64,000 bases of DNA from Ilumatobacter fluminis. Its GTDB lineage: Bacteria; Actinomycetota; Acidimicrobiia; Acidimicrobiales; Ilumatobacteraceae. Position 1 is the first letter of the stretch. Each line of letters starts with the position of its first letter. The notes under the pieces are model-generated. The model was not told the origin of the DNA, did no database searches, and saw only the letters and a list, made by a program, of their open reading frames with translations. Made by a program: the position numbers and the translations under genes. The stretch is from positions 682,001 through 746,000 of the forward strand of contig NZ_SOAU01000001.1 of NCBI RefSeq assembly GCF_004364865.1. The letters run 5' to 3'. Of the stretch, positions 39,314 to 47,303 are shown in pieces.

Positions 39314-39871
39314 GTGCACGTGTGGCCGAGCGACGTCGTCACCCCACGGCTGCTGCTGCGGCTGTGGCACCCCGACGACGCGCCCGCGCTCCACGACGCG
39401 ATCACCGCCAGCCTCGAACACCTCCGGCCGTGGATGGTCTGGGTCCGCTTCGAACCGCTGAGCCGCGATGACCGGATCGGGTTCATCGAGGCCGGCCGGC
39501 GCGCACACGAGGGCGGTGGCGACGCGAACTACGGCGTCCGGGTCGACGGCGAGGTCGTCGGCGGTTGTGGGCTCCATCGCCGTCAGGGTCCGGGCGTCGT
39601 CGATCTCGGCTACTGGATCCACGTCGATCACATCGGTCGCGGGTATGCGACCGAACTGTCGCGTGCACTGACGACCGTCGCCTTCGGCGACCCGGACACC
39701 GAGCGCGTCGAGATCCACCACGATCGGGCCAACCGACGGAGCGCCGGTGTGCCGCGCTCGCTCGGCTTCCGTCGCGGACCCGAACGGCCGGACGGGATCG
39801 ATTCGCCCGGTGAGGACGGCATCGATTGCACCTGGTGGATCGACCGGGCCGGCTGGACCGGCGACGGCTGA
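39314..39871 (+). CDS. GNAT-family N-acetyltransferase
   Basis: 185 residues starting with GTG. It opens with the RimJ/RimL-like T-P-R-L-L-L-R-L-W and contains G-Y-W-I-H-V-D-H-I-G-R-G-Y-A-T-E, with R-G-Y-A-T forming the acetyl-CoA pyrophosphate loop. The normally following N-x-x-S region is N-R-R-S-A-G-V. Proteins of this subgroup acetylate alpha-amino groups of proteins or small amines. Substrate unknown. Confidence 0.82.
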   Translation: MHVWPSDVVTPRLLLRLWHPDDAPALHDAITASLEHLRPWMVWVRFEPLSRDDRIGFIEAGRRAHEGGGDANYGVRVDGEVVGGCGLHRRQGPGVVDLGYWIHVDHIGRGYATELSRALTTVAFGDPDTERVEIHHDRANRRSAGVPRSLGFRRGPERPDGIDSPGEDGIDCTWWIDRAGWTGDG

Positions 39872-39924
39872 CGCCGTCCTGGGCCCTGTTCGCGAACTGC
39901 CTGGTCAGGGGGCATCCGCAACTG

Positions 39925-39948
39925 TGTGACACCCCTTCGTCATCATGG
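39925..39948 (+). promoter_or_regulatory. 24-bp conserved motif (TGTGACACCCCTTCGTCA...), copy 2
   Basis: It lies 4 bp before the rmuC ATG and matches 20777-20800 at 22 of 24 positions. With a leaderless start the TCATCAT part would serve as -10, but a -35 at normal spacing is not obvious; an unusual sigma site or an operator are both possible. Confidence 0.5.
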
Positions 39949-39952
39949 GGAC

Positions 39953-41272
39953 ATGGAGATCTTGCTCGTGCTGCTGCTGCTCGCCGTCGTCGGGGCCGTC
40001 GCCGCCTTCGTGGCGGTCGAGGTCACCCGCCGCCGCTACGAGCACACCGCCCCGGCCGTGCCCGATCACGGCATCGACCTCGAGCCCGACGAGCCGCTCG
40101 AGCCGGAGCCTCGCGTCGACGAACTGGTCCACGAGGCCGTCTCGTCGGCACTGGCCGAGATGCGGGCGTCGTCGGCCGCCGAGCGCGATGCGGCCGTCCA
40201 TGCCGCACTGCAGCAGGCCGCCGTCATGCAGCGAGAGCAACTCAGCGCCGCCGCCAACCAGGCGCGCGAGCAATCGACTGCCGACCTCGGGGCCAAGAAA
40301 GACGTCATCGACTCACGGCTCGAGCAGGTTCAGGCCGAGATGCGAGCCGAGATGTCGAAGCTCGGCGGCATCGTCTCCGAACTCGCCCAGTCGAGCGCCC
40401 AGCGGTTCGGCCAGGTCGACGCCTCGCTGCGCAGCCACGCCGAGGTCACCCAGACCCTGAACGACTCGGCACGGGCGCTGCGCGAGGCGATGGCATCGTC
40501 GACGGCGCGTGGTCAGTGGGGTGAGCGCATGGCCGAAGACGTGCTGCGGCTCGCCGGCTTCGTCGAGAACGTGAACTACGTCAAGCAGACCCAGCTCGAC
40601 GGGGCGACCGGTCGCCCCGACTTCACGTTCCCCCTCCCCAAGGGCCACGAGCTCTACATGGACGTCAAGTTCCCGATGGCGGGGTACCTCCGCTATCTCG
40701 ACGCCGGCACCGAGGCCGAGCGCCAGGCCCATCGCACCGCCTTCCTGCGCGATGTGCGGGCCCGGGTGAAAGAACTCGCCAAGCGCGACTACGCCAACGA
40801 GTCGGCGAAGCAGTCGGTCGACTACGTGTTGCTCTTCCTGCCCAACGAGCAGCTGACCGGGTTCATCCACGAGCACGACCCGAGCCTGCTCGACGATGCG
40901 ATGGGCCAGCGCGTCGTGATGTGCTCGCCGCTGACCCTGTTCGCGTTCCTCGGCGTGATTCGACAGGCGTACGACAACTTCATGATCGAGCAGACCAGCG
41001 ATCAGATCCTGGCGCTCATGGGCAAGTTCTCGACCCAGTGGGAGAAGTACACCGACCAGCTCGACAAGGTGAAGTCGAGCTTCGAGCGCCTCGACCGCCA
41101 GTTCGACGAGTTGGTCGGGACGCGCAAGCGTCAGCTCGAGAAGCCGTTGCAGCAGCTCGATGCCGTCCGTCGTGAGCGGAACCTGCCGATCGACGGGCAA
41201 CTGTTCACCGAACTCGACGACGGCTCGTCGTCCGACGCAACGCCGCCGAACGTCCGACGTCTCGGCGCCTGA
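39953..41272 (+). CDS. rmuC: RmuC DNA-recombination protein
   Basis: 439 residues: an N-terminal membrane helix (about 2-22), a long coiled coil (about 45-185) and the RmuC nuclease-like domain, with G-Q-W-G-E, Y-V-K-Q-T-Q-L-D-G, R-P-D-F-T-F-P-L-P and D-V-K-F-P as catalytic-core motifs. RmuC limits DNA inversions and rearrangements. A GTG 27 bp earlier is in frame but lies in the conserved upstream motif. The exonuclease VII genes follow 47 bp downstream on the same strand. Confidence 0.9.
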   Translation: MEILLVLLLLAVVGAVAAFVAVEVTRRRYEHTAPAVPDHGIDLEPDEPLEPEPRVDELVHEAVSSALAEMRASSAAERDAAVHAALQQAAVMQREQLSAAANQAREQSTADLGAKKDVIDSRLEQVQAEMRAEMSKLGGIVSELAQSSAQRFGQVDASLRSHAEVTQTLNDSARALREAMASSTARGQWGERMAEDVLRLAGFVENVNYVKQTQLDGATGRPDFTFPLPKGHELYMDVKFPMAGYLRYLDAGTEAERQAHRTAFLRDVRARVKELAKRDYANESAKQSVDYVLLFLPNEQLTGFIHEHDPSLLDDAMGQRVVMCSPLTLFAFLGVIRQAYDNFMIEQTSDQILALMGKFSTQWEKYTDQLDKVKSSFERLDRQFDELVGTRKRQLEKPLQQLDAVRRERNLPIDGQLFTELDDGSSSDATPPNVRRLGA

Positions 41273-41305
41273 GCCCGCCCGGTTGGCCGTCGCGCCGAAC
41301 CGGGC

Positions 41306-41311
41306 CAGAAT
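41306..41311 (+). promoter_or_regulatory. CAGAAT -10-like element before xseA
   Basis: CAGAAT is 8 nt before GTG 41320. Confidence 0.35.
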
Positions 41312-41319
41312 CGAGCATC

Positions 41320-42654
41320 GTGAGCCAGCCAGCGTTCGACTTCGGAGACGAACCGGTCGACGACGCCGCCAACCCCACGTACTCGGTCGGCGAACTCGCC
41401 GACGCGATCAACGACCAGCTCCGGCGTGGCTTCTTCGACGGGGTCTGGGTCCGGGGCGAGATCGACGGGCTCCGCAACAGTGGGCCGCACACCTACTTCG
41501 CGCTCGTCGAAGACACCGAACGCGGGCGCGCCGTCATGAACGTGTCGCTGTTCGCACCCATGAAGCGCAACCTCACGCCGGTCCTGAAGAAGAACCGGCT
41601 CGAGCTGACGAACGGCATGAAGGTTCGCATCTACGGCCATCTCGACTACTACGCCCCCAACGGTCGGCTCGGTCTCAAGATGGCCGGCATCGATCCGCGG
41701 TTCACGCTCGGAGAGCTCTCCCAGGCTCGCGACCAGGTCGTCCGCCGGCTCGTCACCAGCGGTCTCTACGACGCCAACCGCAGTCGCCCGTGGCCGGCTG
41801 CCCCGCTGCGCGTCGGCGTGGTCACGAGCGTCGGCACTGCGGCCTGGCACGACTTCCACCACGAGATCGAGACGAGCGGCTTCGGCTTCGAACTCCGGGT
41901 GTGCGACACGCGGGTCCAGGGCGAGGGGGCCGACCGCTCGGTCGCTGCCGCCGTGACGACACTCGCCCGGCGCTCCGACGTCGACTGCGTGGTGGTGATC
42001 CGTGGTGGCGGCGCTCGCAACGAACTGGCGACGTTCGACGCCGAGTCGATTGCGATGGCGATCGCCACGTCGACGGTGCCGGTGATCACCGGGCTCGGTC
42101 ACGAGATCGACCGCTCGGTCGCCGACGAGGTCGCCCACGCCTCGTACAAGACCCCGACGGCGTGCGCGCGAGCGCTGATCGACGCCGTCGCCGACTTCAG
42201 CAGCCAGATCGAGCAGGCGTGGGCGGCGATCACCGCCGTTGCCGAACGACGGGTCACCGAAGCCTCGGGCTCGTTGGTCGACCGTGCGCATCGGGTCGCC
42301 CGCCGAACTCATGCCGCAGTCGAGCGGGCCGACGAGCGGTTGTCGACGCGCGAAGAACGGCTCGCCACGACACCGAGCCGTCTGCTCACCAACCACGAGC
42401 AGCGCCTGACCGCCCTCGCCGAACGTCTCGTGCGGCGGTCGCCACAGCTGCTCGACGCCGAGACCAGGTCGCTCGACGCCGCGGCGAGCAGGCTCGCTCT
42501 CCTCGACCCCGTCAACCTGCTCCGTCGCGGCTGGACCATCACCCGCGACGCGGACGGCGCCGTCGTCCGCAGTGTCGAGCAGGCCCCGACCGGGTCCGTC
42601 ATCACCACCGAGCTGGCCGACGGCACGCTCACCAGCCGAACCGAGGAACCATGA
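41320..42654 (+). CDS. xseA: Exodeoxyribonuclease VII large subunit
   Basis: 444 residues starting with GTG. An N-terminal OB-fold (about 20-120, with V-W-V-R-G-E-I and H-T-Y-F-A-L) precedes the nuclease core with R-V-G-V-V-T-S, V-I-R-G-G-G-A and V-I-T-G-L-G-H-E-I-D, then a coiled coil and L-R-R-G-W-T-I. With XseB it degrades single-stranded DNA from both ends in mismatch repair and damage clean-up. Its last codons overlap xseB as ATGA. Confidence 0.94.
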   Translation: MSQPAFDFGDEPVDDAANPTYSVGELADAINDQLRRGFFDGVWVRGEIDGLRNSGPHTYFALVEDTERGRAVMNVSLFAPMKRNLTPVLKKNRLELTNGMKVRIYGHLDYYAPNGRLGLKMAGIDPRFTLGELSQARDQVVRRLVTSGLYDANRSRPWPAAPLRVGVVTSVGTAAWHDFHHEIETSGFGFELRVCDTRVQGEGADRSVAAAVTTLARRSDVDCVVVIRGGGARNELATFDAESIAMAIATSTVPVITGLGHEIDRSVADEVAHASYKTPTACARALIDAVADFSSQIEQAWAAITAVAERRVTEASGSLVDRAHRVARRTHAAVERADERLSTREERLATTPSRLLTNHEQRLTALAERLVRRSPQLLDAETRSLDAAASRLALLDPVNLLRRGWTITRDADGAVVRSVEQAPTGSVITTELADGTLTSRTEEP

Positions 42655-42875
42655 CCGACGACGCAACCACCACGCCCGAGATCGGCTACGCCGAGGCGCT
42701 GTCCGAGCTCGACACGATCTTGCGCGAACTCGAAGGCAGCGACGTTGACGTCGACCGGCTCGCCGATCGGGTCGCACGGGCCGCCGACCTCATCGCCGTG
42801 TGCCGCGATCGCATCGATGCCGCACGGCTGCGGATCGACGACGTCATCGCCGACCTCGACGCCGACGGCGGCTGA
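42651..42875 (+). CDS. xseB: Exodeoxyribonuclease VII small subunit
   Basis: 74 residues, helical, with Y-A-E-A-L-S-E-L-D-T-I-L-R-E-L-E and a second helix C-R-D-R-I-D-A-A-R-L-R-I, the XseB pattern. The start overlaps the xseA stop by 4 bp, giving the expected coupled synthesis of the many small subunits that wrap each large subunit. Confidence 0.93.
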   Translation: MTDDATTTPEIGYAEALSELDTILRELEGSDVDVDRLADRVARAADLIAVCRDRIDAARLRIDDVIADLDADGG

Positions 42876-42881
42876 ATCGCC

Positions 42882-43049
42882 CTACGAGGGGCTCCGTCGA
42901 ATTCGATCGACGAGCCAACGCCGGCCCCGCACTGCGAACGCGTAGGCCGCCATCACGGCGTTGCCGGCGTCGTCGGGGCCGACGGGGTAGTCGGCCAAGG
43001 GGTCTGGTGCAGGCGGACGGTCCCGCTTCGGTTGCTCGTCGTCGGGCAT
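42882..43049 (-). CDS. Short hypothetical protein opposite xseB
   Basis: 55 residues on the minus strand with strongly GC-rich third positions, an acidic/Pro-rich N-terminus (starts M-P-D-D-E-Q) and an amphipathic Arg-rich C-terminal helix (R-G-R-R-W-L-V-D-R-I-R-R). It is convergent with xseB, 6 bp apart, and it fills what would otherwise be a 240-bp gap. No family recognised and no strong ribosome site. Confidence 0.45.
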   Translation of the reverse strand: MPDDEQPKRDRPPAPDPLADYPVGPDDAGNAVMAAYAFAVRGRRWLVDRIRRSPS

Positions 43050-43102
43050 GCGTCGGATCGTAGATCGCCGGTTCCGGCGATCGCGTCGCCTCGGCGCACC
43101 TC

Positions 43103-43108
43103 TAGCCT
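43103..43108 (+). promoter_or_regulatory. -10-like hexamer before the GGPP synthase gene
   Basis: TAGCCT is 6 nt before GTG 43115 and would start the carotenoid operon. Confidence 0.4.
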
Positions 43109-43114
43109 GGGACC

Positions 43115-44176
43115 GTGCCTGCGACCGCCCCCGATTCGCTGCTCCGGATCGCCGAACGCGTCGAGGCGCGCCTCGACGACGTGCTCACACCCGAACTCGA
43201 GCGATGGGCCGCACTCGATGCCGACCTGGCCGAACCGATGGCCGAGATCCGGCGCCTCGTGCTCACCGGTGGCAAGCGGCTCCGTCCGGCGTTCTGTCAT
43301 TGGGGCTTCGTCGCCGCCGGCGGTGCTGCCGACGACCCGACCGTCGTCGATGCGGGCGCGGCGTTCGAACTCATGCATGCGTTCGCCCTGTTCCACGACG
43401 ACGTGATGGACGACGCCGCGAGCCGCCGTGGCCAACCCACGACTCATACCGTGTTCGCCGAACTCCACGATGCCGAAGGCTGGTCGGGCGAGTCGCGTCG
43501 TTTCGGTGAGGGCATCGCGATCCTGATCGGCGACCTGGCATTCGTCTACTCCGACCGCCTGCTCCACGGCGCCAACGCCACGGCGTGGGGTATCTGGAAC
43601 GAGCTGCGCATCGAACTGAACGTCGGCCAGGTACTCGACGTGCTCGGCTCGGTCCGCGGTGTGCGCGATGTCGCGCAGGCCGAGCGGATCTGTCGCTACA
43701 AGTCGGGTAAGTACACGATCGAACGTCCGCTGCACCTCGGCGCCGCGCTCGCCGACCCACGGCGGTTCGCCGAGCTCGAGGCGGGCCTGTCGGCGTACGG
43801 CCTGCCGCTCGGTGACGCCTTCCAGATGCGCGACGACGTGATGGGCGCCTTCGGCGACGAGACCGCCACCGGCAAGCCGGTCGGCGGCGATCTGCGGGAG
43901 GGCAAGCCGACCCCGTTGCTCGCCCGTGCGATCGCGGCGGCGACGACCGAACAGCGATCGGTGCTCGAGCAGGTCGGTGCCGCCGACATGACCGATGCCG
44001 ACGTCGCCGCCGCGCAGCAGACCATCGTCGACACCGGGGCCCTGGCCGACCTCGAGTCCACCATCGAGCAGCGAACCGAAGCCGCCCTCGCGGCCCTGGC
44101 GGCGCTCGACATCGACGACGAGCCGCGACGCGAACTGACTGCGCTGGCCGACTTCGTGATCCGTCGGGAGATCTAG
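43115..44176 (+). CDS. crtE: Geranylgeranyl diphosphate synthase-type polyprenyl synthetase
   Basis: 353 residues starting with GTG. It has G-G-K-R-L-R-P substrate binding, the first Asp-rich motif D-D-V-M-D, and the second Q-M-R-D-D-V-M-G-A-F-G-D with G-K-P-V-G-G-D-L-R-E-G-K. It condenses allylic and isopentenyl diphosphates; chain length is probably C20, given that phytoene synthase and desaturase follow on the same strand. It is the first gene of the four-gene carotenoid run 43.1-47.3 kb. Confidence 0.9.
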   Translation: MPATAPDSLLRIAERVEARLDDVLTPELERWAALDADLAEPMAEIRRLVLTGGKRLRPAFCHWGFVAAGGAADDPTVVDAGAAFELMHAFALFHDDVMDDAASRRGQPTTHTVFAELHDAEGWSGESRRFGEGIAILIGDLAFVYSDRLLHGANATAWGIWNELRIELNVGQVLDVLGSVRGVRDVAQAERICRYKSGKYTIERPLHLGAALADPRRFAELEAGLSAYGLPLGDAFQMRDDVMGAFGDETATGKPVGGDLREGKPTPLLARAIAAATTEQRSVLEQVGAADMTDADVAAAQQTIVDTGALADLESTIEQRTEAALAALAALDIDDEPRRELTALADFVIRREI

Positions 44177-44217
44177 GCGATGGCTCCTCCGGCGGGACGA
44201 TGGAGGGTGACCATCTG

Positions 44218-45708
44218 ATGCGCGTCGGCGTGATCGGAGCGGGCCTCGGCGGACTCTCGGCGGCAGCGCACCTCGTCGCGGCCGGGCACCAGGTCACGGT
44301 GTTCGAGCGATCGTCCGCACCGGGCGGTCGGGCCACCACGGAGGTCGTCGACGGATTCCGGCTCGCGCTCGGGCCGACGGTCCTCACGATGCCGCGGATC
44401 GTCGGCGAGGCCTTTGCCGCGATCGGCGCCGACCTCGAACGAGAGGTGACGATCACGCCGCTCGACCCGGCCTACCGGGCGGTGTTCGCCGATGGTTCGG
44501 AGTTCCGTGTCCGTCATGGTCGCGGCCCGATGACCGAGGAGATCCGCGAGTTCGCCGGCCCTCGTGAGGCCGCCAACTTCGAGGCGTTCGCCGACTGGCT
44601 GACCGAGCTCTACCGCATCGAGATGCCGAACTTCATCGACACCCAGTGGGACGGTGCCGGTGACCTGTTCGCCAAGTGGCGTGTACTCGCTCGTCTCGTT
44701 CGCACGGCCGGGTTCCGGCGGCTCGACCAGGCGGTCGCATCGTTCCTGGAAGAGCCGCGACTCCAACGCGTGTTCAGCTTCCAGTCGCTCTACGCCGGTG
44801 TCGCTCCGCAGCAGGCGCTGTCGCTGTATGCCGTCATCACCTACATGGACACCATCGCCGGTGTCTACGAGGTGCACGGGGGCATCTCGGCCGTCGCCGA
44901 CGCGTTGGCCCGACAGCTCGATCGCCGCGGCGTCGAGTTCGTGTACGACGCGCCGATCACCAAGATCCTGCGACGGGGCGACGACACGGGAGCCGTCGAC
45001 GGGGTCGAGATCGCCGGCGAACGCCGGGTTCGGCTCGACGCCGTCGTGTGCGACGTCGACCTACCGGTGGCGTATCGCACCTTGCTCGACGTCAAGGCAC
45101 CGCGGCGGTCGCGCCACGCCCGGTACGCCCCGTCGTGCGTCGTGTGGAGCGCCGGTGTTCGCGGGCTGCCACCTGCGGGCACCGAGCACCACAACATCCA
45201 CTTCGGTTGGGAGTGGGACGATGCGTTCGCCGCACTCGATGCCGGGGTCCGGATGAGCGATCCGTCCACCTTCGTGACCGTTGCGTCCCGAACCGACCCG
45301 ACCGCCGCACCCGACGGATCGAGCACCATCTTCGCCCTCGAACCCGTTCCGAATCTCGACGGCAAGGTCGACTGGTCGTCGGAGGGCGCACAGCTCGCCG
45401 GCCAGCTCCGCGATCGTCTCGGGTCGTTCGGGTACCCGGTCGACGACGTGGTGGTCGAACGGTTCGTCGACCCGCTCACGTGGCGGTCGCTCGGTCTCGA
45501 TCGGGGCACGCCGTTCTCGCTCGCCCACACGTTCCGCCAGACCGGTCCGTTCCGTCCCAGCAACACCGACGACCGGATCCCCGGCCTGGCGTTCACCGGC
45601 GGCGCGACGGTGCCGGGCGTCGGCGTCCCGATGGTGATGCTGTCGGGCCGCCTGGCGGCGCAGCGGATCGACCAGTACGCGATCGCCACGCGCACGGTGC
45701 GCTGGTGA
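44218..45708 (+). CDS. crtI: CrtI-type carotenoid desaturase (phytoene desaturase candidate)
   Basis: 496 residues. The N-terminal FAD motif is G-A-G-L-G-G-L-S-A-A-A-H-L followed by F-E-R-S...G-G-R-A; C-terminal F-T-G-G-A-T-V-P-G-V-G-V-P-M closes the CrtI fold. It would introduce double bonds into phytoene toward lycopene using FAD. ATG 44218 is favoured over ATG 44200 because GGAGGG lies 10 nt upstream. It is followed 15 bp later by phytoene synthase. A second CrtI-type gene is at 51539; which one acts first is not settled by sequence alone. Confidence 0.88.
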   Translation: MRVGVIGAGLGGLSAAAHLVAAGHQVTVFERSSAPGGRATTEVVDGFRLALGPTVLTMPRIVGEAFAAIGADLEREVTITPLDPAYRAVFADGSEFRVRHGRGPMTEEIREFAGPREAANFEAFADWLTELYRIEMPNFIDTQWDGAGDLFAKWRVLARLVRTAGFRRLDQAVASFLEEPRLQRVFSFQSLYAGVAPQQALSLYAVITYMDTIAGVYEVHGGISAVADALARQLDRRGVEFVYDAPITKILRRGDDTGAVDGVEIAGERRVRLDAVVCDVDLPVAYRTLLDVKAPRRSRHARYAPSCVVWSAGVRGLPPAGTEHHNIHFGWEWDDAFAALDAGVRMSDPSTFVTVASRTDPTAAPDGSSTIFALEPVPNLDGKVDWSSEGAQLAGQLRDRLGSFGYPVDDVVVERFVDPLTWRSLGLDRGTPFSLAHTFRQTGPFRPSNTDDRIPGLAFTGGATVPGVGVPMVMLSGRLAAQRIDQYAIATRTVRW

Positions 45709-45723
45709 CGCGAGACTGACGGG

Positions 45724-46569
45724 ATGACCTCGACCATCGCCCACGCCGACCGCGTGTGTCGACGAGTCAACCGCCGACACGGGGTCACGTACTACTGGGC
45801 TGCGCAGTTGCTCGGTGCCGAGCAACGACGCCACGTGCACGCCCTGTACGCCCTGTGCCGTCGCGCCGACGACATCGTCGACACCCTGGAACCTCTCGAG
45901 GCGCGCCGGTCTGCGCTCGCCGCGTTCCGTCGGGACTTCGCACGGGCGCTCACCGGCGTCGCGGTGGACGACCCGGTCCTCACGGCAGCCGCCCGCACCG
46001 TCGACGCGTACTCGCTCGACGCCGCGCTGTTCGACCGGTTCTTCGACGCCATGCTCGCCGACTTGTCGACCTTCGAGTACCAGACCTGGGACGACCTGCT
46101 CGGCTACATGGACGGCTCCGCCGCCGTCGTGGGGGAGATGGTGCTGCCCGTCCTGGCGCCGACCGACGTCGACGCCGCGTTCGAGCCGGCTCGACAGTTG
46201 GGGTTGGCGTTCCAGCTCACGAACTTCCTGCGCGACGTCGACGCCGATCTCGACCTCGGCCGCCGGTACCTTCCCCGTGACGACCTCGAACGGTTCGGGG
46301 TCGACCTCGGCCGTCGCGTGGTCGACGACGAGTTCGTCGCGCTGATGCGGTTCGAGATCGTCCGGTGCCGGGCGCTGTACGAGGGCGCCGAGACCGGACT
46401 CGCGTCGCTGCCGACGCGAAGCCGTCGGTGCGTCGCCACGGCCCTCGTGGCGTATCGGGAGATCCTCGACCGCATCGTGGCCGCCGACTACGACGTGTTC
46501 TCGGGCCGGATCTCGGTGCCGACGAGTCGCAAGCTCCGCATCGCCGCTCGCCAGTACCGACGATCGTGA
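45724..46569 (+). CDS. crtB: Phytoene synthase
   Basis: 281-residue trans-isoprenyl diphosphate synthase of the squalene/phytoene class. Both Asp-rich motifs are seen: R-A-D-D-I-V-D near residue 48 and N-F-L-R-D-V-D-A-D near 165, with the Y-A-L-C-R-R lead-in. It condenses two GGPP to phytoene, the committed carotenoid step. The stop overlaps the GTG of the CruF-like gene. Confidence 0.93.
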   Translation: MTSTIAHADRVCRRVNRRHGVTYYWAAQLLGAEQRRHVHALYALCRRADDIVDTLEPLEARRSALAAFRRDFARALTGVAVDDPVLTAAARTVDAYSLDAALFDRFFDAMLADLSTFEYQTWDDLLGYMDGSAAVVGEMVLPVLAPTDVDAAFEPARQLGLAFQLTNFLRDVDADLDLGRRYLPRDDLERFGVDLGRRVVDDEFVALMRFEIVRCRALYEGAETGLASLPTRSRRCVATALVAYREILDRIVAADYDVFSGRISVPTSRKLRIAARQYRRS

Positions 46570-47303
46570 GGCCGAACACGCTCGAACGGGTTGCCGGTGC
46601 CGTGGCGCTCTCGGCGATGCTGGCCACCCCGTTCGTCCCGGTGGCGAGCCGGCGACGCGTCGCACTCACCTGGACGACCGTGTTGGCGGGTGCGACGCGC
46701 ACCTGGTCGATCGAACGTCGACGTCGTGGCGACCGACCGGCGACGGCGACCGCAACGGCCGTCGCAGCGGCGACGCTGGCGGCCGAGGTCGTGGGGACGC
46801 GCACCGGTCGCCCGTTCGGCCACTACACCTACACCGATCGCTTGCGCCCGCTCGTCGGTGGCGTGCCGCTCCTCGTGCCGCTCGCCTGGTACGCCGTGCT
46901 GATCCCTGCCCGAACGGTCGCCCATCGAGCGCTCGGAACACGGTCGACGCCGCTGGCACGCGTCGGCGTCGGTGCGGCCGCCATGACGGCGTGGGATCTG
47001 TTCCTCGATCCGCAGATGACCGCCGAAGGCTCCTGGCGATGGGCCGACGGTGGCCGATATCGCGGGATCCCGCTGCGCAACTTCGCCGGATGGTTCCTCG
47101 TCGCGGCGGGTGTGTCGGCGGCGTTGGAGGTGACGGGCGCGTCGTCCGACGACGACGCGCACAGGATGACCTACGGTGCGCTCGGCGTGCTCGAGACCGT
47201 GGCGTTCTCGACGTTCTGGCGAGATCCGCTGGTCGCCGTGGCGGGCGGTTTCGGCATGCTGCCGGTCACCGCCGGGGCAGCAGTTCGCCGGGCGGTGCGC
47301 TGA
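46566..47303 (+). CDS. cruF: CruF-like carotenoid C-1,2 hydratase (DUF422)
   Basis: 245 residues with about seven hydrophobic segments. The core G-R-P-F-G-H-Y-T-Y-T-D, P-L-A-W-Y, D-L-F-L-D-P-Q-M and G-I-P-L-R-N-F-x-G-W match the DUF422 family that includes cyanobacterial CruF and archaeal bisanhydrobacterioruberin hydratase, which add water to the psi end of acyclic carotenoids. The GTG start overlaps the crtB stop (GTGA). The product implies a 1-hydroxy acyclic end group. Its stop abuts the stop of the convergent GGDEF/EAL gene. Confidence 0.85.
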   Translation: MRPNTLERVAGAVALSAMLATPFVPVASRRRVALTWTTVLAGATRTWSIERRRRGDRPATATATAVAAATLAAEVVGTRTGRPFGHYTYTDRLRPLVGGVPLLVPLAWYAVLIPARTVAHRALGTRSTPLARVGVGAAAMTAWDLFLDPQMTAEGSWRWADGGRYRGIPLRNFAGWFLVAAGVSAALEVTGASSDDDAHRMTYGALGVLETVAFSTFWRDPLVAVAGGFGMLPVTAGAAVRRAVR

